DNA from: CAZLMG01 sp964560765
GTDB taxonomy: Bacteria; Bdellovibrionota_B; Oligoflexia; Oligoflexales; CAZLMG01
NCBI GenBank assembly: GCA_964560765.1
Contig: CAZLMG010000001.1
Span: forward strand, 124,001 to 188,000
Reading direction: 5' to 3'
Length of the DNA stretch: 64,000 nt
The number at the start of each line of letters is the position of its first letter. Position 1 is the stretch's first letter. A program made the translations under genes and the position numbers. This document shows, piece by piece, positions 43,397 through 52,257 of the stretch. A model generated the notes under the pieces. It did no database searches. It worked only from the letters and a program-made list of their open reading frames with translations, and was not told the origin of the DNA.

Positions 43397-43764
43397 TCTT
43401 TCCTCCTGTCTCGATGCTTTAGGGAGTCCCTTGTCTTTCGCAAAAATATCGGCTGGCACGGCTCACCAGCAAATCATCTCATCCAATAACACCCAAGTTC
43501 CGGTGCTCTGGTGAGCTGCACGGCTTTACAGTGTAAGAGTACTTATTAAAAGCAATATTCATTGTCAATGAATAATGACGAGCAAATCAAAAAATAAAGC
43601 AAACCTTAATTATCTAAACACAATCCCCTTATTTTCTTGAGCTTTTCTACGCCGCATATGTCGCCGTAGGGATGTGGATTACAATAGAATGGCATAAAAT
43701 AGCTTTGGTGATTTTGACTTTATTCGCCCGCGCGCTTGGTCGCGCTAGGTAAAGCCGCTCAAGT
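43397..43764. other. 368-nt AT-rich intergenic region between divergent genes
   Basis: No gene is visible. It contains the promoter and dyad for the minus-strand gene (43540-43574) and AT-rich sequence from about 43540 to 43700. AGGT (43747) is the only ribosome-binding-like sequence before the ATG at 43765, at a long spacing. Confidence 0.55.
43540..43574 (-). promoter_or_regulatory. candidate promoter with operator-like dyad for the 42953-43396 gene
   Basis: On the minus strand TTGACA (43563-43568), a 17-bp spacer and TAAGTA (43540-43545). The -35 lies inside the perfect dyad TATTCATT-GTC-AATGAATA as read on the plus strand (43556-43574). A repressor bound there would block RNA polymerase. 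The -10 is weak. Confidence 0.45.
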
Positions 43765-45207
43765 ATGAGAAACACCCACAAACCATCATTCTTTCGGATT
43801 ATCATCCCTGCGATTCTATTACTCATGATCTTAATGCGCCTGGTTTGGCTGCAGAGACGCGATTATCACGTCCGCATGGACTATCGAGCCCGAGCCAACC
43901 TCGAAGCTGTGTATCGCGAATCCCCAGGCGCCTGCGCCTTCCCTTTCGCCCGCTTTGACCGCAGCATTGCCGTTCCCCTCGATGAAGTGGCGGCGCCGGT
44001 GATGATCTTTGATCCCATCGAGAGTTTTCGCTGGTTACAGGCGCCTGCTTGGCAGTCTCTGCTTCGCAGTCAGTGCCATCAGGGTCGGCTGCAGCCTGAT
44101 ATGCTCGTGCGCTTTCAACAGTGGCAATGGGTTACAACGGTGTTTTTGGCTGCGCTGACTGTGCGCTTCCTTTCGGGGACTTGGCTGATGCCGCTAATAA
44201 CGGTGGCTGCCCTGATGAGTCGCGGGAGTCTCGTTTCTGAAGTCGGACGCCTATCAAGCAACGGCTCCATATTCTTTTGCATGATGCTGTGGTTGGCATC
44301 GACCATTCATTTCCTCCGAACGGGGTCTGGCATCACCCTGACTTCGACAATAGCAGCCGGGACGGCTGCCATGCTCCTGGATCTATCCCTTGCCGGACTG
44401 CTGATGGCTCTCCCCGTGGTCCTCTGGCTAGGATTTCTTGTACGCCGTCGATTGACGGGTCCCATCCTCAACCGCTTTCGCCAAGAGCGGCGCAAACCTA
44501 CACCGAGAGTGAAAATGGAGGGGATTGACGAACTGGGCGGTGAAGTGATCGCTTTTATCCGACGAGCCTTTCGCCTGGACTCGTTACCCATGATGACCAG
44601 CGACACAACTGACCCCACCCACGTTTCGCGCGGCGGTTTGTTTCGCACCATTCGCTTGCCGTTTGCCTTGTGGATCTTTCAGAATCGACGCTGGTTTCGT
44701 GTGGTCACTGCACAGCTCTTGGCCGCGCTCGGAGTCGGCGCGTTGGCTTATATCTTCTGGTACGGAGTGGGTGCTCCAAGTATCGGCGACTTGCACATTG
44801 GCACATGGTTCCAGCATCAGTGGCAGCTATTAGTCCGCCCCATCGACTTCCATTTTGCAGCCTCGCTGCTGGTGATCGCAATATGCGCTTTACAGTCGCC
44901 TTCAGACGGCATTCTTTGTTTCTTTGAAGTCGCGTGGATCCTGCTGATTTCTTTGTTGTTGGTTATCTTGGGTGCCGTCGCGCTCGACTTTCTCGACTGG
45001 CACCGGCTGGTCGGCCTCGGGCGCGTCGTCCCAACGGACAATCCGACTCGCTGGCTGCGTGCGCCCAATGTCCTGATTTGGTTCGAGCCTGTGGTTATCG
45101 GCTTCGCGATTGCCGGGCTCTTTAACCTAATGAAGATCGTCGACTTCTGGCTATTTAGCAAAGAATCGGAAACTCCGGAAATTGGCAATGATATTGGCGA
45201 AAAATAA
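43765..45207 (+). CDS. multi-pass membrane protein of unknown function
   Basis: 480 residues with an N-terminal membrane helix (~10-28), a periplasmic part to ~118, then hydrophobic helices at ~120-150, ~165-190, ~195-225, ~322-345, ~365-385, ~392-412 and ~440-462. A cytosolic loop (~226-305) is charged and includes RRRLTGPILNRFRQERRKPT. No family signature is recognised; resemblance to glycosyltransferase- or dolichol-mannosyl-type membrane proteins is not supported by any motif. The short protein at 45312 follows on the same strand. Confidence 0.55.
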   Translation: MRNTHKPSFFRIIIPAILLLMILMRLVWLQRRDYHVRMDYRARANLEAVYRESPGACAFPFARFDRSIAVPLDEVAAPVMIFDPIESFRWLQAPAWQSLLRSQCHQGRLQPDMLVRFQQWQWVTTVFLAALTVRFLSGTWLMPLITVAALMSRGSLVSEVGRLSSNGSIFFCMMLWLASTIHFLRTGSGITLTSTIAAGTAAMLLDLSLAGLLMALPVVLWLGFLVRRRLTGPILNRFRQERRKPTPRVKMEGIDELGGEVIAFIRRAFRLDSLPMMTSDTTDPTHVSRGGLFRTIRLPFALWIFQNRRWFRVVTAQLLAALGVGALAYIFWYGVGAPSIGDLHIGTWFQHQWQLLVRPIDFHFAASLLVIAICALQSPSDGILCFFEVAWILLISLLLVILGAVALDFLDWHRLVGLGRVVPTDNPTRWLRAPNVLIWFEPVVIGFAIAGLFNLMKIVDFWLFSKESETPEIGNDIGEK

Positions 45208-45311
45208 CTGCCCTCTTGGCCGCCACCACTCAAGTTTCATGGCCAGTTGCCGAATTGCAACCTGCCGTGCATGGCGGCCACAGGATCGGAACCGTTGTTG
45301 CAGGACTAACG

Positions 45312-45593
45312 ATGGACGTCGAAGCCACTACGATTCGTGAGTTTCTCGTCGACTTCTTTGAAGACCAGCGTGTCAAACTCCTCATTCAAGATTGGCGCGT
45401 TGACCCGATGGAAATCATTCCGATCATTGAAAGTGAGATGGTCGAGATGGGAATCTATGCCGTACCACCATTGCAATTTGCGCGGACGTTGAAAGAAGAA
45501 GTTCTGTGGCGCCTGCGACATTCACCCGGGGTCCGAGCTCTGCTGGCAAGATTGGCGCGCGAGGAGCAGCTTCGAGCCAGCCGCCGTCGTTAA
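45312..45593 (+). CDS. small acidic protein of unknown function
   Basis: 93 residues from the ATG at 45312, with AGGA upstream; a TTG at 45216 would add 32 unlikely residues. Predicted all-helical, acidic in the first half (REFLVDFFEDQRVKLLIQDW, ESEMVEMG) and Arg-rich at the end (LARLAREEQLRASRRR). No family is recognised. It may be co-transcribed with the upstream membrane protein (104-nt gap). Confidence 0.5.
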   Translation: MDVEATTIREFLVDFFEDQRVKLLIQDWRVDPMEIIPIIESEMVEMGIYAVPPLQFARTLKEEVLWRLRHSPGVRALLARLAREEQLRASRRR

Positions 45594-45705
45594 AGAAGAT
45601 GATGCGCCTCCGGTCTGGCAAAAGCTATTAGTCCTCGCTTCAATTTTTTTGGTAGCATGCAAGCTGATCGCAGCTCTGTTCTGAAGTCACAAAGGATCGC
45701 TCTCC

Positions 45706-46584
45706 ATGCCGATAAATCGGACCTTCTGCTCGTTATGGTGCTGTTTTGTCCTTAACGGTTGCGTCTTTGGCCATAAATCCACGGAAGTTCCGGTTACCCC
45801 TGGACGCTCGAAAGCCGCAGCACCAGCTATCGAGATTCCGACATCCGCTATTCAAAAGCCAGAGCCGGAACGAGAATCGGCAGACGAGCTCCGAGCGGCT
45901 ACTACCGATACGAGTAGCACCGGGGGCGATCCATGTCATGTGCTGCGCGTCCAAGGCCGCCCTCCATTCTTCCTCAAGGATAAGGGATTCTTAGTCACCA
46001 ATATCGTCAAGCCCTGTGTGACGCGCGATGGTCATCGCGGATTCGAGCGCGGATCACCTTGGATGGCCATGGGAATACCGTGTACAGGTGGGTCGGGTCG
46101 AGTACGCGTCGATGGTAAGACTTATGCTCCGGCCATGATTCATTTCGACCTGGCCACCAATTGCCCCATGCTTCCAGGTCCCCCCGAGCTCGTCCGGCAA
46201 CATGCTGTTGAGGCTTTGGGCCTAGGTAGCAACGACCAACTGCTGGCCTTCACGCCCCTAGCGGTGCAGTATTGGGAGTTCGTGGACTTTCCGGACGCCG
46301 GAACCGGTACCGACCTGAGACTGTGGACGGCCGTTGGCTTGAAGGATGCGTGGGGACAGTTCCAGAAGCGCGAACCACTAACCGTCCGGCTTTATGGCCG
46401 GGAAAACGCCTGGGTCAGTCAGGCTATCGTCTATGTGGTGGAAGGGCAAGTCTCGCCCCTGAGCGCCACACAATTTACGCTACGTGTTCAGGATGTTAGA
46501 CCCGCCACCCCGGACGAGATGGCGGCTGCGGCACAGCGATGCGGCCTGATCCGCCCCCCGTTAAATTGCGGTCGCATTTTCTAG
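45706..46584 (+). CDS. lipoprotein of unknown function
   Basis: 292 residues. The signal peptide ends in lipobox LNGC, then VFGHKST. A Pro/Ala/Glu-rich linker (~24-68) precedes a beta-rich domain (~70-292) with four conserved-looking cysteines (GGDPCHVL, VKPCVTRD, MGIPCTGG, ATNCPML) and more at the end (AAQRCGLIRPPLNCG). It is likely anchored to a periplasmic membrane face. No family is recognised. AAGGAT lies 9-10 nt before the ATG. It precedes the dikinase operon by 94 nt. Confidence 0.6.
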   Translation: MPINRTFCSLWCCFVLNGCVFGHKSTEVPVTPGRSKAAAPAIEIPTSAIQKPEPERESADELRAATTDTSSTGGDPCHVLRVQGRPPFFLKDKGFLVTNIVKPCVTRDGHRGFERGSPWMAMGIPCTGGSGRVRVDGKTYAPAMIHFDLATNCPMLPGPPELVRQHAVEALGLGSNDQLLAFTPLAVQYWEFVDFPDAGTGTDLRLWTAVGLKDAWGQFQKREPLTVRLYGRENAWVSQAIVYVVEGQVSPLSATQFTLRVQDVRPATPDEMAAAAQRCGLIRPPLNCGRIF

Positions 46585-46614
46585 TAGACAATGGATGCAA
46601 TAGAACCAAATCAA

Positions 46615-46677
46615 CATTTCTATTGAAATGCGCATAGAATCCAAATAAAAGGCCCCGCAACTTCTAAGGCGAGGGCC
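46615..46677 (+). promoter_or_regulatory. leader of the dikinase operon: dyad and RBS-occluding hairpin
   Basis: CATTTC-TATT-GAAATG is a perfect 6-4-6 dyad (46615-46630). Then GGCCC (46651-46655) can pair with GGGCC (46673-46677), which would cover the GAGGG ribosome-binding site of the ATG at 46679. Both are short, so function is tentative. Confidence 0.35.
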
Positions 46678-46678
46678 C

Positions 46679-48715
46679 ATGCTTGATCAAGTGCACAGCG
46701 CCGCGAATTCAGAAAGAAAAGTTTTTCTTTCCCAGCCCAAGTCGGCCAGTGGCGCCCTCACGGCAGCAGTTATCGGCGAGCGCCTCTCTCTGCAAGCGTT
46801 TCACCAACTCTCTGGTGTCATGGGTGGATATCCATTCGTCAAGGTTGTGGTCGAACGAGCCACTCAGCGCATTCACTTCATTAACAACTCCCAATATAGC
46901 TTTCACGCTGACTACATTGCGGAAGTGATCTTGGGACAGCCACGCGAAGTTATTCGCAAATCGATCGACGAATTTAACCGGCAAGTGTATCTGGCGCCCG
47001 ATCGGCAGTTCTATCTTGGCATCCTTTCTTATCATCTGCGTGGTCCCGAATCATTCTTTGCCCTTGAGACCGTTGAAATTGATAATATGAATCAGGCCAT
47101 GCTGCGCCAGTTTTATGGTGTCGTCAGCCGCAATCTCGACCAAGCTGCGCCTCTATTTTTCAAACCTGCCAACCATGAGCAGGAATCGATCGTTGCCGAG
47201 ATTCCAACCGTCGACTTGCCACGTATCTACAATCACGAACTCTTTGCGTCGTCCGACTTTGTCGCACTAAATGGCGGAGAGGCCCGCGGTCGGCTGCGGG
47301 TGTTTGATTCGCTGGCAGACTTTCGCCAGCAAGCATCGACGCTAGAATGGTACGATATCATCGTCATGCGCCGTGTCCCTGACGAGATTCCGCGGGTCGC
47401 TGGCTTAATCAATGCCGAGCACACAACCCCGCTCTCGCACACGAACGTCTTGGCCTGCGGCTGGCAAATTCCCAATGCCGTGCAGCTCGGCGCCATCGAA
47501 GACATACGGCAACGCGAACTCGATCGACGTTGGGTGATTTATCGAGTTGATGCCAAAGCCGGCCGCTTACAGTTGGATCCCATGGAACCAACGCCAGAAG
47601 ACTTTGCACGCCCCGCATGGAGCATACAACGTATCAGGCTGGAGGAGCCGGCAACCACGAATGTGCTGGTAGCCCCTCTCGAAGACTTGCGGATTAGCGA
47701 TCGCTGCAAGTATGGCACAAAGGCGGCGAACCTGGGGGAGTTGCGGCATGTCTTGCAGCATGGCTCTCAAAGATTGCTTGGCTTCTACCGGATTCCGCGC
47801 CCACCACGGGCCAATCTGCTGTGCTATTTGCGCGAATACTTCGCCGTGCCCGAAGGCGGAGACTTACAAGCGGCAGCTTGCCAGTTTATCGAGTCGCGGT
47901 TGATTATTCCACGTGGGATTGCCATTCCCTTTGCCTTACAGCAGGAGTTTCTCGAAGCCTCACCGCGCATTCAACAGGCTATCGGCAAATTGAAAATGGC
48001 GCTTGTTCTCAATGCGAGTGAAGTCGACTCACTCTGCGTGGAGTTGCAAACACTCATCCGTCAGACCCGTGTCCCTGACCGCATTCGCGACGCCATCGAC
48101 GAGCAAATGGCCATGCATCTGAGCGGCATTTCCAGCTTTGTGGTGCGTAGCTCCTCCAACGCCGAGGATCTGCCCAACTTCTCTGCCGCCGGTATTTATG
48201 AATCCATAAATCACGTGACGACCGCCGAGAAAATTTTTGACAGCATCAAAGAGGTTTGGAGCTCTCTAGTGTCACCGCGCAGCGTGCGCCTTCGCCACCA
48301 GGTAGGCATTTCCCTCGATGATAGCTACATGGGAGTCATCGTTCAAGAAGAGGTGACTGCAGATATGGGCGGAGTCATGGTGACCACCAATCCCATGAAT
48401 CAGACGCACGACTTTCGCAACGTATATATCAATGCTTCGACCCGCTCCGTGAATGCAGTGGTCGATGGGAGCGACCTACCCTACCAATATCTCTACAATA
48501 CGGTGGAAGGCGGCGGGCGCACCATTTCGCTCGGTAGCCAAAAACAGGACCTCGACAAGCCCCAAAAGCGTGTCCTACAAGACTTGGCGATCGCGGGTCG
48601 CCTCTTGCAATCCCACTTTGCGCAAGACTATACGTTTAGTACGCCGGCAGACATAGAATGGGCTGCGCGTGGCAACGATATCTACCTATTGCAACTGCGG
48701 CCTTATGCCTTATGA
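46679..48715 (+). CDS. dikinase-like protein: phosphohistidine domain followed by PPDK-type ATP-grasp domain
   Basis: 678 residues, cytosolic. An unrecognised N-terminal region (~1-195) leads to a swivelling phosphohistidine domain (~200-300) with His254 in LINAEHTTPLSHTNVLACG, the counterpart of the TSH motif in PEP synthase and PPDK. Next, ~340-678 is a PPDK N-terminal-type ATP-binding domain: KYGTKAANLGEL, FVVRSSSNAEDLPNFSAAG, IVQEE and the last strand IEWAARGNDIYLLQLRP. The His-domain-first order and lack of a PEP/pyruvate barrel are unlike PEP synthase and like glucan water dikinase. It may phosphorylate a non-PEP acceptor. It overlaps the MFS gene by 4 nt. Confidence 0.75.
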   Translation: MLDQVHSAANSERKVFLSQPKSASGALTAAVIGERLSLQAFHQLSGVMGGYPFVKVVVERATQRIHFINNSQYSFHADYIAEVILGQPREVIRKSIDEFNRQVYLAPDRQFYLGILSYHLRGPESFFALETVEIDNMNQAMLRQFYGVVSRNLDQAAPLFFKPANHEQESIVAEIPTVDLPRIYNHELFASSDFVALNGGEARGRLRVFDSLADFRQQASTLEWYDIIVMRRVPDEIPRVAGLINAEHTTPLSHTNVLACGWQIPNAVQLGAIEDIRQRELDRRWVIYRVDAKAGRLQLDPMEPTPEDFARPAWSIQRIRLEEPATTNVLVAPLEDLRISDRCKYGTKAANLGELRHVLQHGSQRLLGFYRIPRPPRANLLCYLREYFAVPEGGDLQAAACQFIESRLIIPRGIAIPFALQQEFLEASPRIQQAIGKLKMALVLNASEVDSLCVELQTLIRQTRVPDRIRDAIDEQMAMHLSGISSFVVRSSSNAEDLPNFSAAGIYESINHVTTAEKIFDSIKEVWSSLVSPRSVRLRHQVGISLDDSYMGVIVQEEVTADMGGVMVTTNPMNQTHDFRNVYINASTRSVNAVVDGSDLPYQYLYNTVEGGGRTISLGSQKQDLDKPQKRVLQDLAIAGRLLQSHFAQDYTFSTPADIEWAARGNDIYLLQLRPYAL

Positions 48716-49962
48716 GTGATGCGCCGCGCACCATTCGCAAGTATTACGCCTTTAGCATCTTCTTTCAGTTGTTGCTGTGGGTGCCAGTATTTTACCAACT
48801 GCAAAAATTGTCGGGACTTTCGGATACGGAAATCTTCGCCATTCAAAGCGTCTACTATGTGGTGTTTTCTTTTTTAGAAATCCCTACGGGTTACCTGTCG
48901 GATCGCTTTGGCCACCGCACCAGCATGCTGTACGGCAGTATCGCCCTCGTCCTAGCCAATGCAGCACCCCTGGTCTCGTCGAGCTACGTCGGCTTTATGA
49001 CGCACTTCTTGCTTATCGCCAGCGCACGCGCCCTGATATCGGGCGCCGCGAGCGCTTATCTTTTTGAATATCTATCTTCGCTCGATAGGGCGCACATTTA
49101 TCGTGAAATCGAGGGCAAGGCGCGATCTTACTCTTTGTTGGCTCGCGTCGTCGGCTGGGGATCCGTCGGCTATTTGGTGAGCCTCGATGCCTTGTTGCCA
49201 TACAGCTTAACGGTAGTCAACGCCTGCATTGCTGCCATCGTCGTCTATCACATGCCAAAGCTTGTTCCCTATGGCCTGCGACAAACTGATGCCAAGCCGA
49301 TACGCCACCGCGCCATGGCTTGGAACGACGCAGTTTCGGCATTGCGCGCCTTAAGAAACTCACCAGATCTTTTGCTGGTGATGATCCAAGGAATCGGCAT
49401 CTTTGTCGCCATGCGCGTTCTGTTGGTGAATATGTATCAACCGCTGCTTAGCGCTCGCGGCTTTGATGTCGCTACGTTTGGCACGGTCATGGCTTTCATC
49501 ACCATCGTCGAGGCGGCAGGCAACCGTTGGACCGGTTTCGTCGCCCGTCGCTGGCAGGGCATCACAACTGTTTGGCTGTTGACCATCATCATGGTCGTGA
49601 GCTTCCTGGCGCTGGCGACCGCCAGCGCTCCTTTGACGATTGGTGTCCTGTCCGTATTTTCTCTTTGTGTGGGCCTGGCAGCACCGGTACAAATTGACTT
49701 GCTGAATCGTCATATTGCTCATCCTGAGTATCGCGCAACCTTAATGTCCATTGGTAGCATCATGGATCGCTTGACCTGCGCTATTCTGCTAGCACCGATG
49801 GGCCCGATGATTGCCTCGGGACAGCATGCGGACGTGCTACTGAGGAGTGGGCTGCTGATTTTTGTCGTGACTTCCTTACCCTATGTCATCCTGCGATTCC
49901 GCCAGCGCAGCGGCATCGCCATGGCCGCCCCGTTACTGCGCCGCGAAGGAGCCTCCACTTGA
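48712..49962 (+). CDS. major facilitator superfamily transporter
   Basis: 416 residues, 12 predicted membrane helices. The ATG at 48712 overlaps the dikinase stop (ATGA). The A-motif loop between helices 2 and 3 reads GYLSDRFGHRTSMLYG, typical of MFS drug/sugar-type porters. A long cytosolic loop after helix 6 (~185-210, QTDAKPIRHRAM) fits the family. Direction and substrate are unknown. Coupling to the dikinase-like protein suggests that its substrate or product is phosphorylated or dephosphorylated in the cytosol. Its stop overlaps the next gene by 4 nt. Confidence 0.85.
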   Translation: MSDAPRTIRKYYAFSIFFQLLLWVPVFYQLQKLSGLSDTEIFAIQSVYYVVFSFLEIPTGYLSDRFGHRTSMLYGSIALVLANAAPLVSSSYVGFMTHFLLIASARALISGAASAYLFEYLSSLDRAHIYREIEGKARSYSLLARVVGWGSVGYLVSLDALLPYSLTVVNACIAAIVVYHMPKLVPYGLRQTDAKPIRHRAMAWNDAVSALRALRNSPDLLLVMIQGIGIFVAMRVLLVNMYQPLLSARGFDVATFGTVMAFITIVEAAGNRWTGFVARRWQGITTVWLLTIIMVVSFLALATASAPLTIGVLSVFSLCVGLAAPVQIDLLNRHIAHPEYRATLMSIGSIMDRLTCAILLAPMGPMIASGQHADVLLRSGLLIFVVTSLPYVILRFRQRSGIAMAAPLLRREGAST

Positions 49963-50636
49963 AACCACATCTGAATACTTTTCTGTCGCTGTGGGTTCTG
50001 CTCTGGGTATTCCATTCCGTGCCCGCCATTGCCCAAGAGGGCGAGTCGAGCCAGGCACCCACCTGGGTTTTTTTTGATCTTGGCAATGTCATCGTCGACA
50101 CGCGCGATTGGAGCCATGTCCACTACGCAACCGGTGCGCGCGACTATCTGCAGCACTTGCGGCAGCAAAACTACCGCATCGGCTTGATCGTCAATATTCC
50201 GGAAAATTTTGGTAGCAGCTGTCAAACTCGCTTTACGGCCCTGCAGGCCTTTCTGCGCAAAGTTTGGCAGGATGAAACTGAGTTTGACTGGTCGCTAGCG
50301 GATATGGTCATCCTGCCCCCGAGTGATGCACTCGCCAAACCTCATGGCTACATGTTCTTGTCGGCCCTGGAAGTTGCCTGTCCCGGCAGAGCACTCTTCC
50401 AAGGTGAGGAGGCCATTGAATTACTGGCTGCCGAGTCCCTCGGATACGCGACATACCGAGTCGACATCGCTAGCAGCGCACCATTCTTGCCCTTCTCTGA
50501 AATCGAGCAACATGTGACCGCCAACTACCATACAGAGCACCCGGACCGTTGTGACTATGTGCCAAGTCTACGCCAGGTGGTGGCCCCATACGAGTTGGAG
50601 CAGATTGAGCCGTGCCGGATCCCCATGGCACCGTGA
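49959..50636 (+). CDS. secreted HAD-like protein lacking key catalytic residues
   Basis: 225 residues from the TTG at 49959 (TTGA overlap with the MFS stop), with GGAG 7 nt upstream. A signal peptide (~1-25) ends AIA. Residues ~35-190 resemble the HAD fold of YihX-type phosphatases: WVFFDLGNVIVDT for motif I, IGLIVNIPEN near motif II, LAKPHGYMF for motif III. Motif I has DLG where the usual second Asp is missing, and the acidic pair of motif IV reads GEEAIE in place of DD. It may bind phosphorylated ligands without turnover, or use altered chemistry. The export of a HAD-like protein coupled to an MFS and a dikinase is unusual. Confidence 0.7.
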   Translation: MKPHLNTFLSLWVLLWVFHSVPAIAQEGESSQAPTWVFFDLGNVIVDTRDWSHVHYATGARDYLQHLRQQNYRIGLIVNIPENFGSSCQTRFTALQAFLRKVWQDETEFDWSLADMVILPPSDALAKPHGYMFLSALEVACPGRALFQGEEAIELLAAESLGYATYRVDIASSAPFLPFSEIEQHVTANYHTEHPDRCDYVPSLRQVVAPYELEQIEPCRIPMAP

Positions 50637-50674
50637 ACTTTTTGGATCTTTTCGCAAATTACTCCTCCCGCATA

Positions 50675-50694
50675 TCTCCCCCCTCGGGGGGAGA
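50675..50694 (+). terminator. strong GC hairpin after the HAD-like gene
   Basis: TCTCCCCCC (50675-50683) and GGGGGGAGA (50686-50694) are perfectly complementary with a 2-nt centre. It lies 39 nt after the stop and 52 nt before the BtpA start. No long U-run follows (AATTTCC), so it may be a weak terminator, a processing stem, or a protein site. Confidence 0.4.
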
Positions 50695-50745
50695 ATTTCC
50701 GATGGATTCAGGATAGGATGTAGAGATAGGAATACGGGAGATGTT

Positions 50746-51573
50746 ATGGTGCAACACCGCGCTTGGGCCGATCGTTTTTCAACACCCAAACCCATCATTG
50801 GCATGCTGCACTTGCCGCCGCTTCCGGGTGCACCCCGTTACCATTCAACGTTGGCCGACATCGAATCTTTCTGTCTAAAAGATGCTGATGCCTTGATCAA
50901 AGGTGGATGCCACGGGTTGCTGCTGGAAAACTTTGGCGACTCGCCTTTTTACCCCGATCGTGTCCCCACGTACGTTTCGACCATCATGACGCGCCTAGCA
51001 CTGAAGATTAAACAACGTTATGGCTTTCCTCTCGGCATCAATGTACTGCGAAATGATGCCGAGTCAGCACTGGCCATTGCCGTCGCCAGTGGTGCCGATT
51101 TCATTCGCGTGAATATCCTCTCCGGATCACGCGTCACTGACCAGGGAGTCATTACCGGTCAAGCTCACACCCTTTTGCGCGAGCGCCGCCTCTTGCAAGC
51201 GGACCACATCGCCGTCATCGGTGACGTCGCGGTCAAACACTCGGCTCCGTTGGCACCGCGTGGGCTGAAAGAAGAAACCCAAGAAATGGTCGAGCGCGGT
51301 GGCGCCGATGCGGTAATCGTATCCGGCCTGGCGACGGGCATGGAAGTGGATTTGAAGGCCTTGGAGCAGGTACGCAGTGGCTCGCGTAAACATCCCGTGC
51401 TGATCGGCAGCGGTGTCACCTCGCAAAATATCTCGACGCTTTCGCGCGTGGCGGATGGATTCATTATCGGGACGGGTTTCAAACACGGCGGTAAGATCTT
51501 TGGCGCTGTTGAGCGCGAACGCGTGCGAGCCGTGGCAGATGCTTTACGCCAATCGTCGACTCAGATGTCCTAA
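50746..51573 (+). CDS. BtpA family protein
   Basis: 275 residues from the ATG at 50746 (GGGAGA upstream). A TIM-barrel-type fold with KPIIGMLHLPPLPGAP at the N-terminus, HGLLLENFGDSPF, GINVLRNDAESAL, GDVAVKHSAPL, and VLIGSGVTSQNI near the C-terminus. These match the BtpA/SgcQ family. BtpA is required for photosystem I in cyanobacteria, but homologues occur widely in non-photosynthetic bacteria with unknown function. Resemblance to nucleotide- or phosphate-binding barrels suggests an enzyme. The MarC gene follows after 12 nt. Confidence 0.82.
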   Translation: MVQHRAWADRFSTPKPIIGMLHLPPLPGAPRYHSTLADIESFCLKDADALIKGGCHGLLLENFGDSPFYPDRVPTYVSTIMTRLALKIKQRYGFPLGINVLRNDAESALAIAVASGADFIRVNILSGSRVTDQGVITGQAHTLLRERRLLQADHIAVIGDVAVKHSAPLAPRGLKEETQEMVERGGADAVIVSGLATGMEVDLKALEQVRSGSRKHPVLIGSGVTSQNISTLSRVADGFIIGTGFKHGGKIFGAVERERVRAVADALRQSSTQMS

Positions 51574-51585
51574 GGAGGATTTACC

Positions 51586-52224
51586 TTGGCGGCGTTTCTC
51601 GATCACTTTGTGGCCAGCTTTATCGCCATTTTTGTTATCGTCGATCCCTTCGCCGTGATCCCGGTTTATCTGGGTTTCTCGGGTCGTTTCTCCGATCAAG
51701 ATCTTTCGATCATCCGCCGTAAAGCCACCATCGTCGCCACAGGCATGTTACTGGTCTTTGCCATCAGCGGCATGTCGATATTTAATGTCTTTGGCATCAC
51801 GCTACCTGCCTTTAAAATTGCAGGTGGCTTGCTGCTCCTGATCCTAGGCATCAACCAGCTCAACTCAAAGCGCGATCGCGTCCAGGCGGATGAACGTGCT
51901 GAGTCTTTGGAACGTGATGACGTGAGTATCTTTCCATTGGCGACGCCGTTACTAGCCGGTCCCGGTGCCATTTCGACGGTGGTACTGTTCTCTGCGCGAG
52001 CGCAGGGACAGCCGCCAAAGATAATCGGCCTGGTGCTTGCCGTCATCGTCGCCATGCTGGCGTCGTTTTTGGTACTGAAGTTAGCACCGTTCCTGTTTCG
52101 CGTTTTGGGCAAAACGGGATTGAATCTTTTGACGCGAGTTATGGCGATCATTCTGACCGCGATTGCCGTCCAGTCCATTGTCGATGGAGTCGTTGGTGTC
52201 TGGAACTCGATCCAGCCCGCCTAG
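51586..52224 (+). CDS. MarC family inner-membrane protein
   Basis: 212 residues, TTG start after AAGGAGG. Six predicted helices. The family marks are FVIVDPFAVIPVYLGF in helix 1-2, GITLPAFKIAGGLLLLILGINQL, and PLATPLLAGPGAISTVVL. It belongs to the MarC/UPF0056 group once linked to multiple antibiotic resistance; that link has not held up and the role is unknown. It is likely co-transcribed with the BtpA gene. Confidence 0.87.
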   Translation: MAAFLDHFVASFIAIFVIVDPFAVIPVYLGFSGRFSDQDLSIIRRKATIVATGMLLVFAISGMSIFNVFGITLPAFKIAGGLLLLILGINQLNSKRDRVQADERAESLERDDVSIFPLATPLLAGPGAISTVVLFSARAQGQPPKIIGLVLAVIVAMLASFLVLKLAPFLFRVLGKTGLNLLTRVMAIILTAIAVQSIVDGVVGVWNSIQPA

Positions 52225-52257
52225 GAGCGTGGCGGACAGCAAAGCGGCGTGCCGCAT

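Noticed and set aside
43556..43574. Dyad TATTCATT-GTC-AATGAATA as a Fur box
   Set aside because: It does not match the GATAATGAT-type repeat units well; only a generic operator is proposed.
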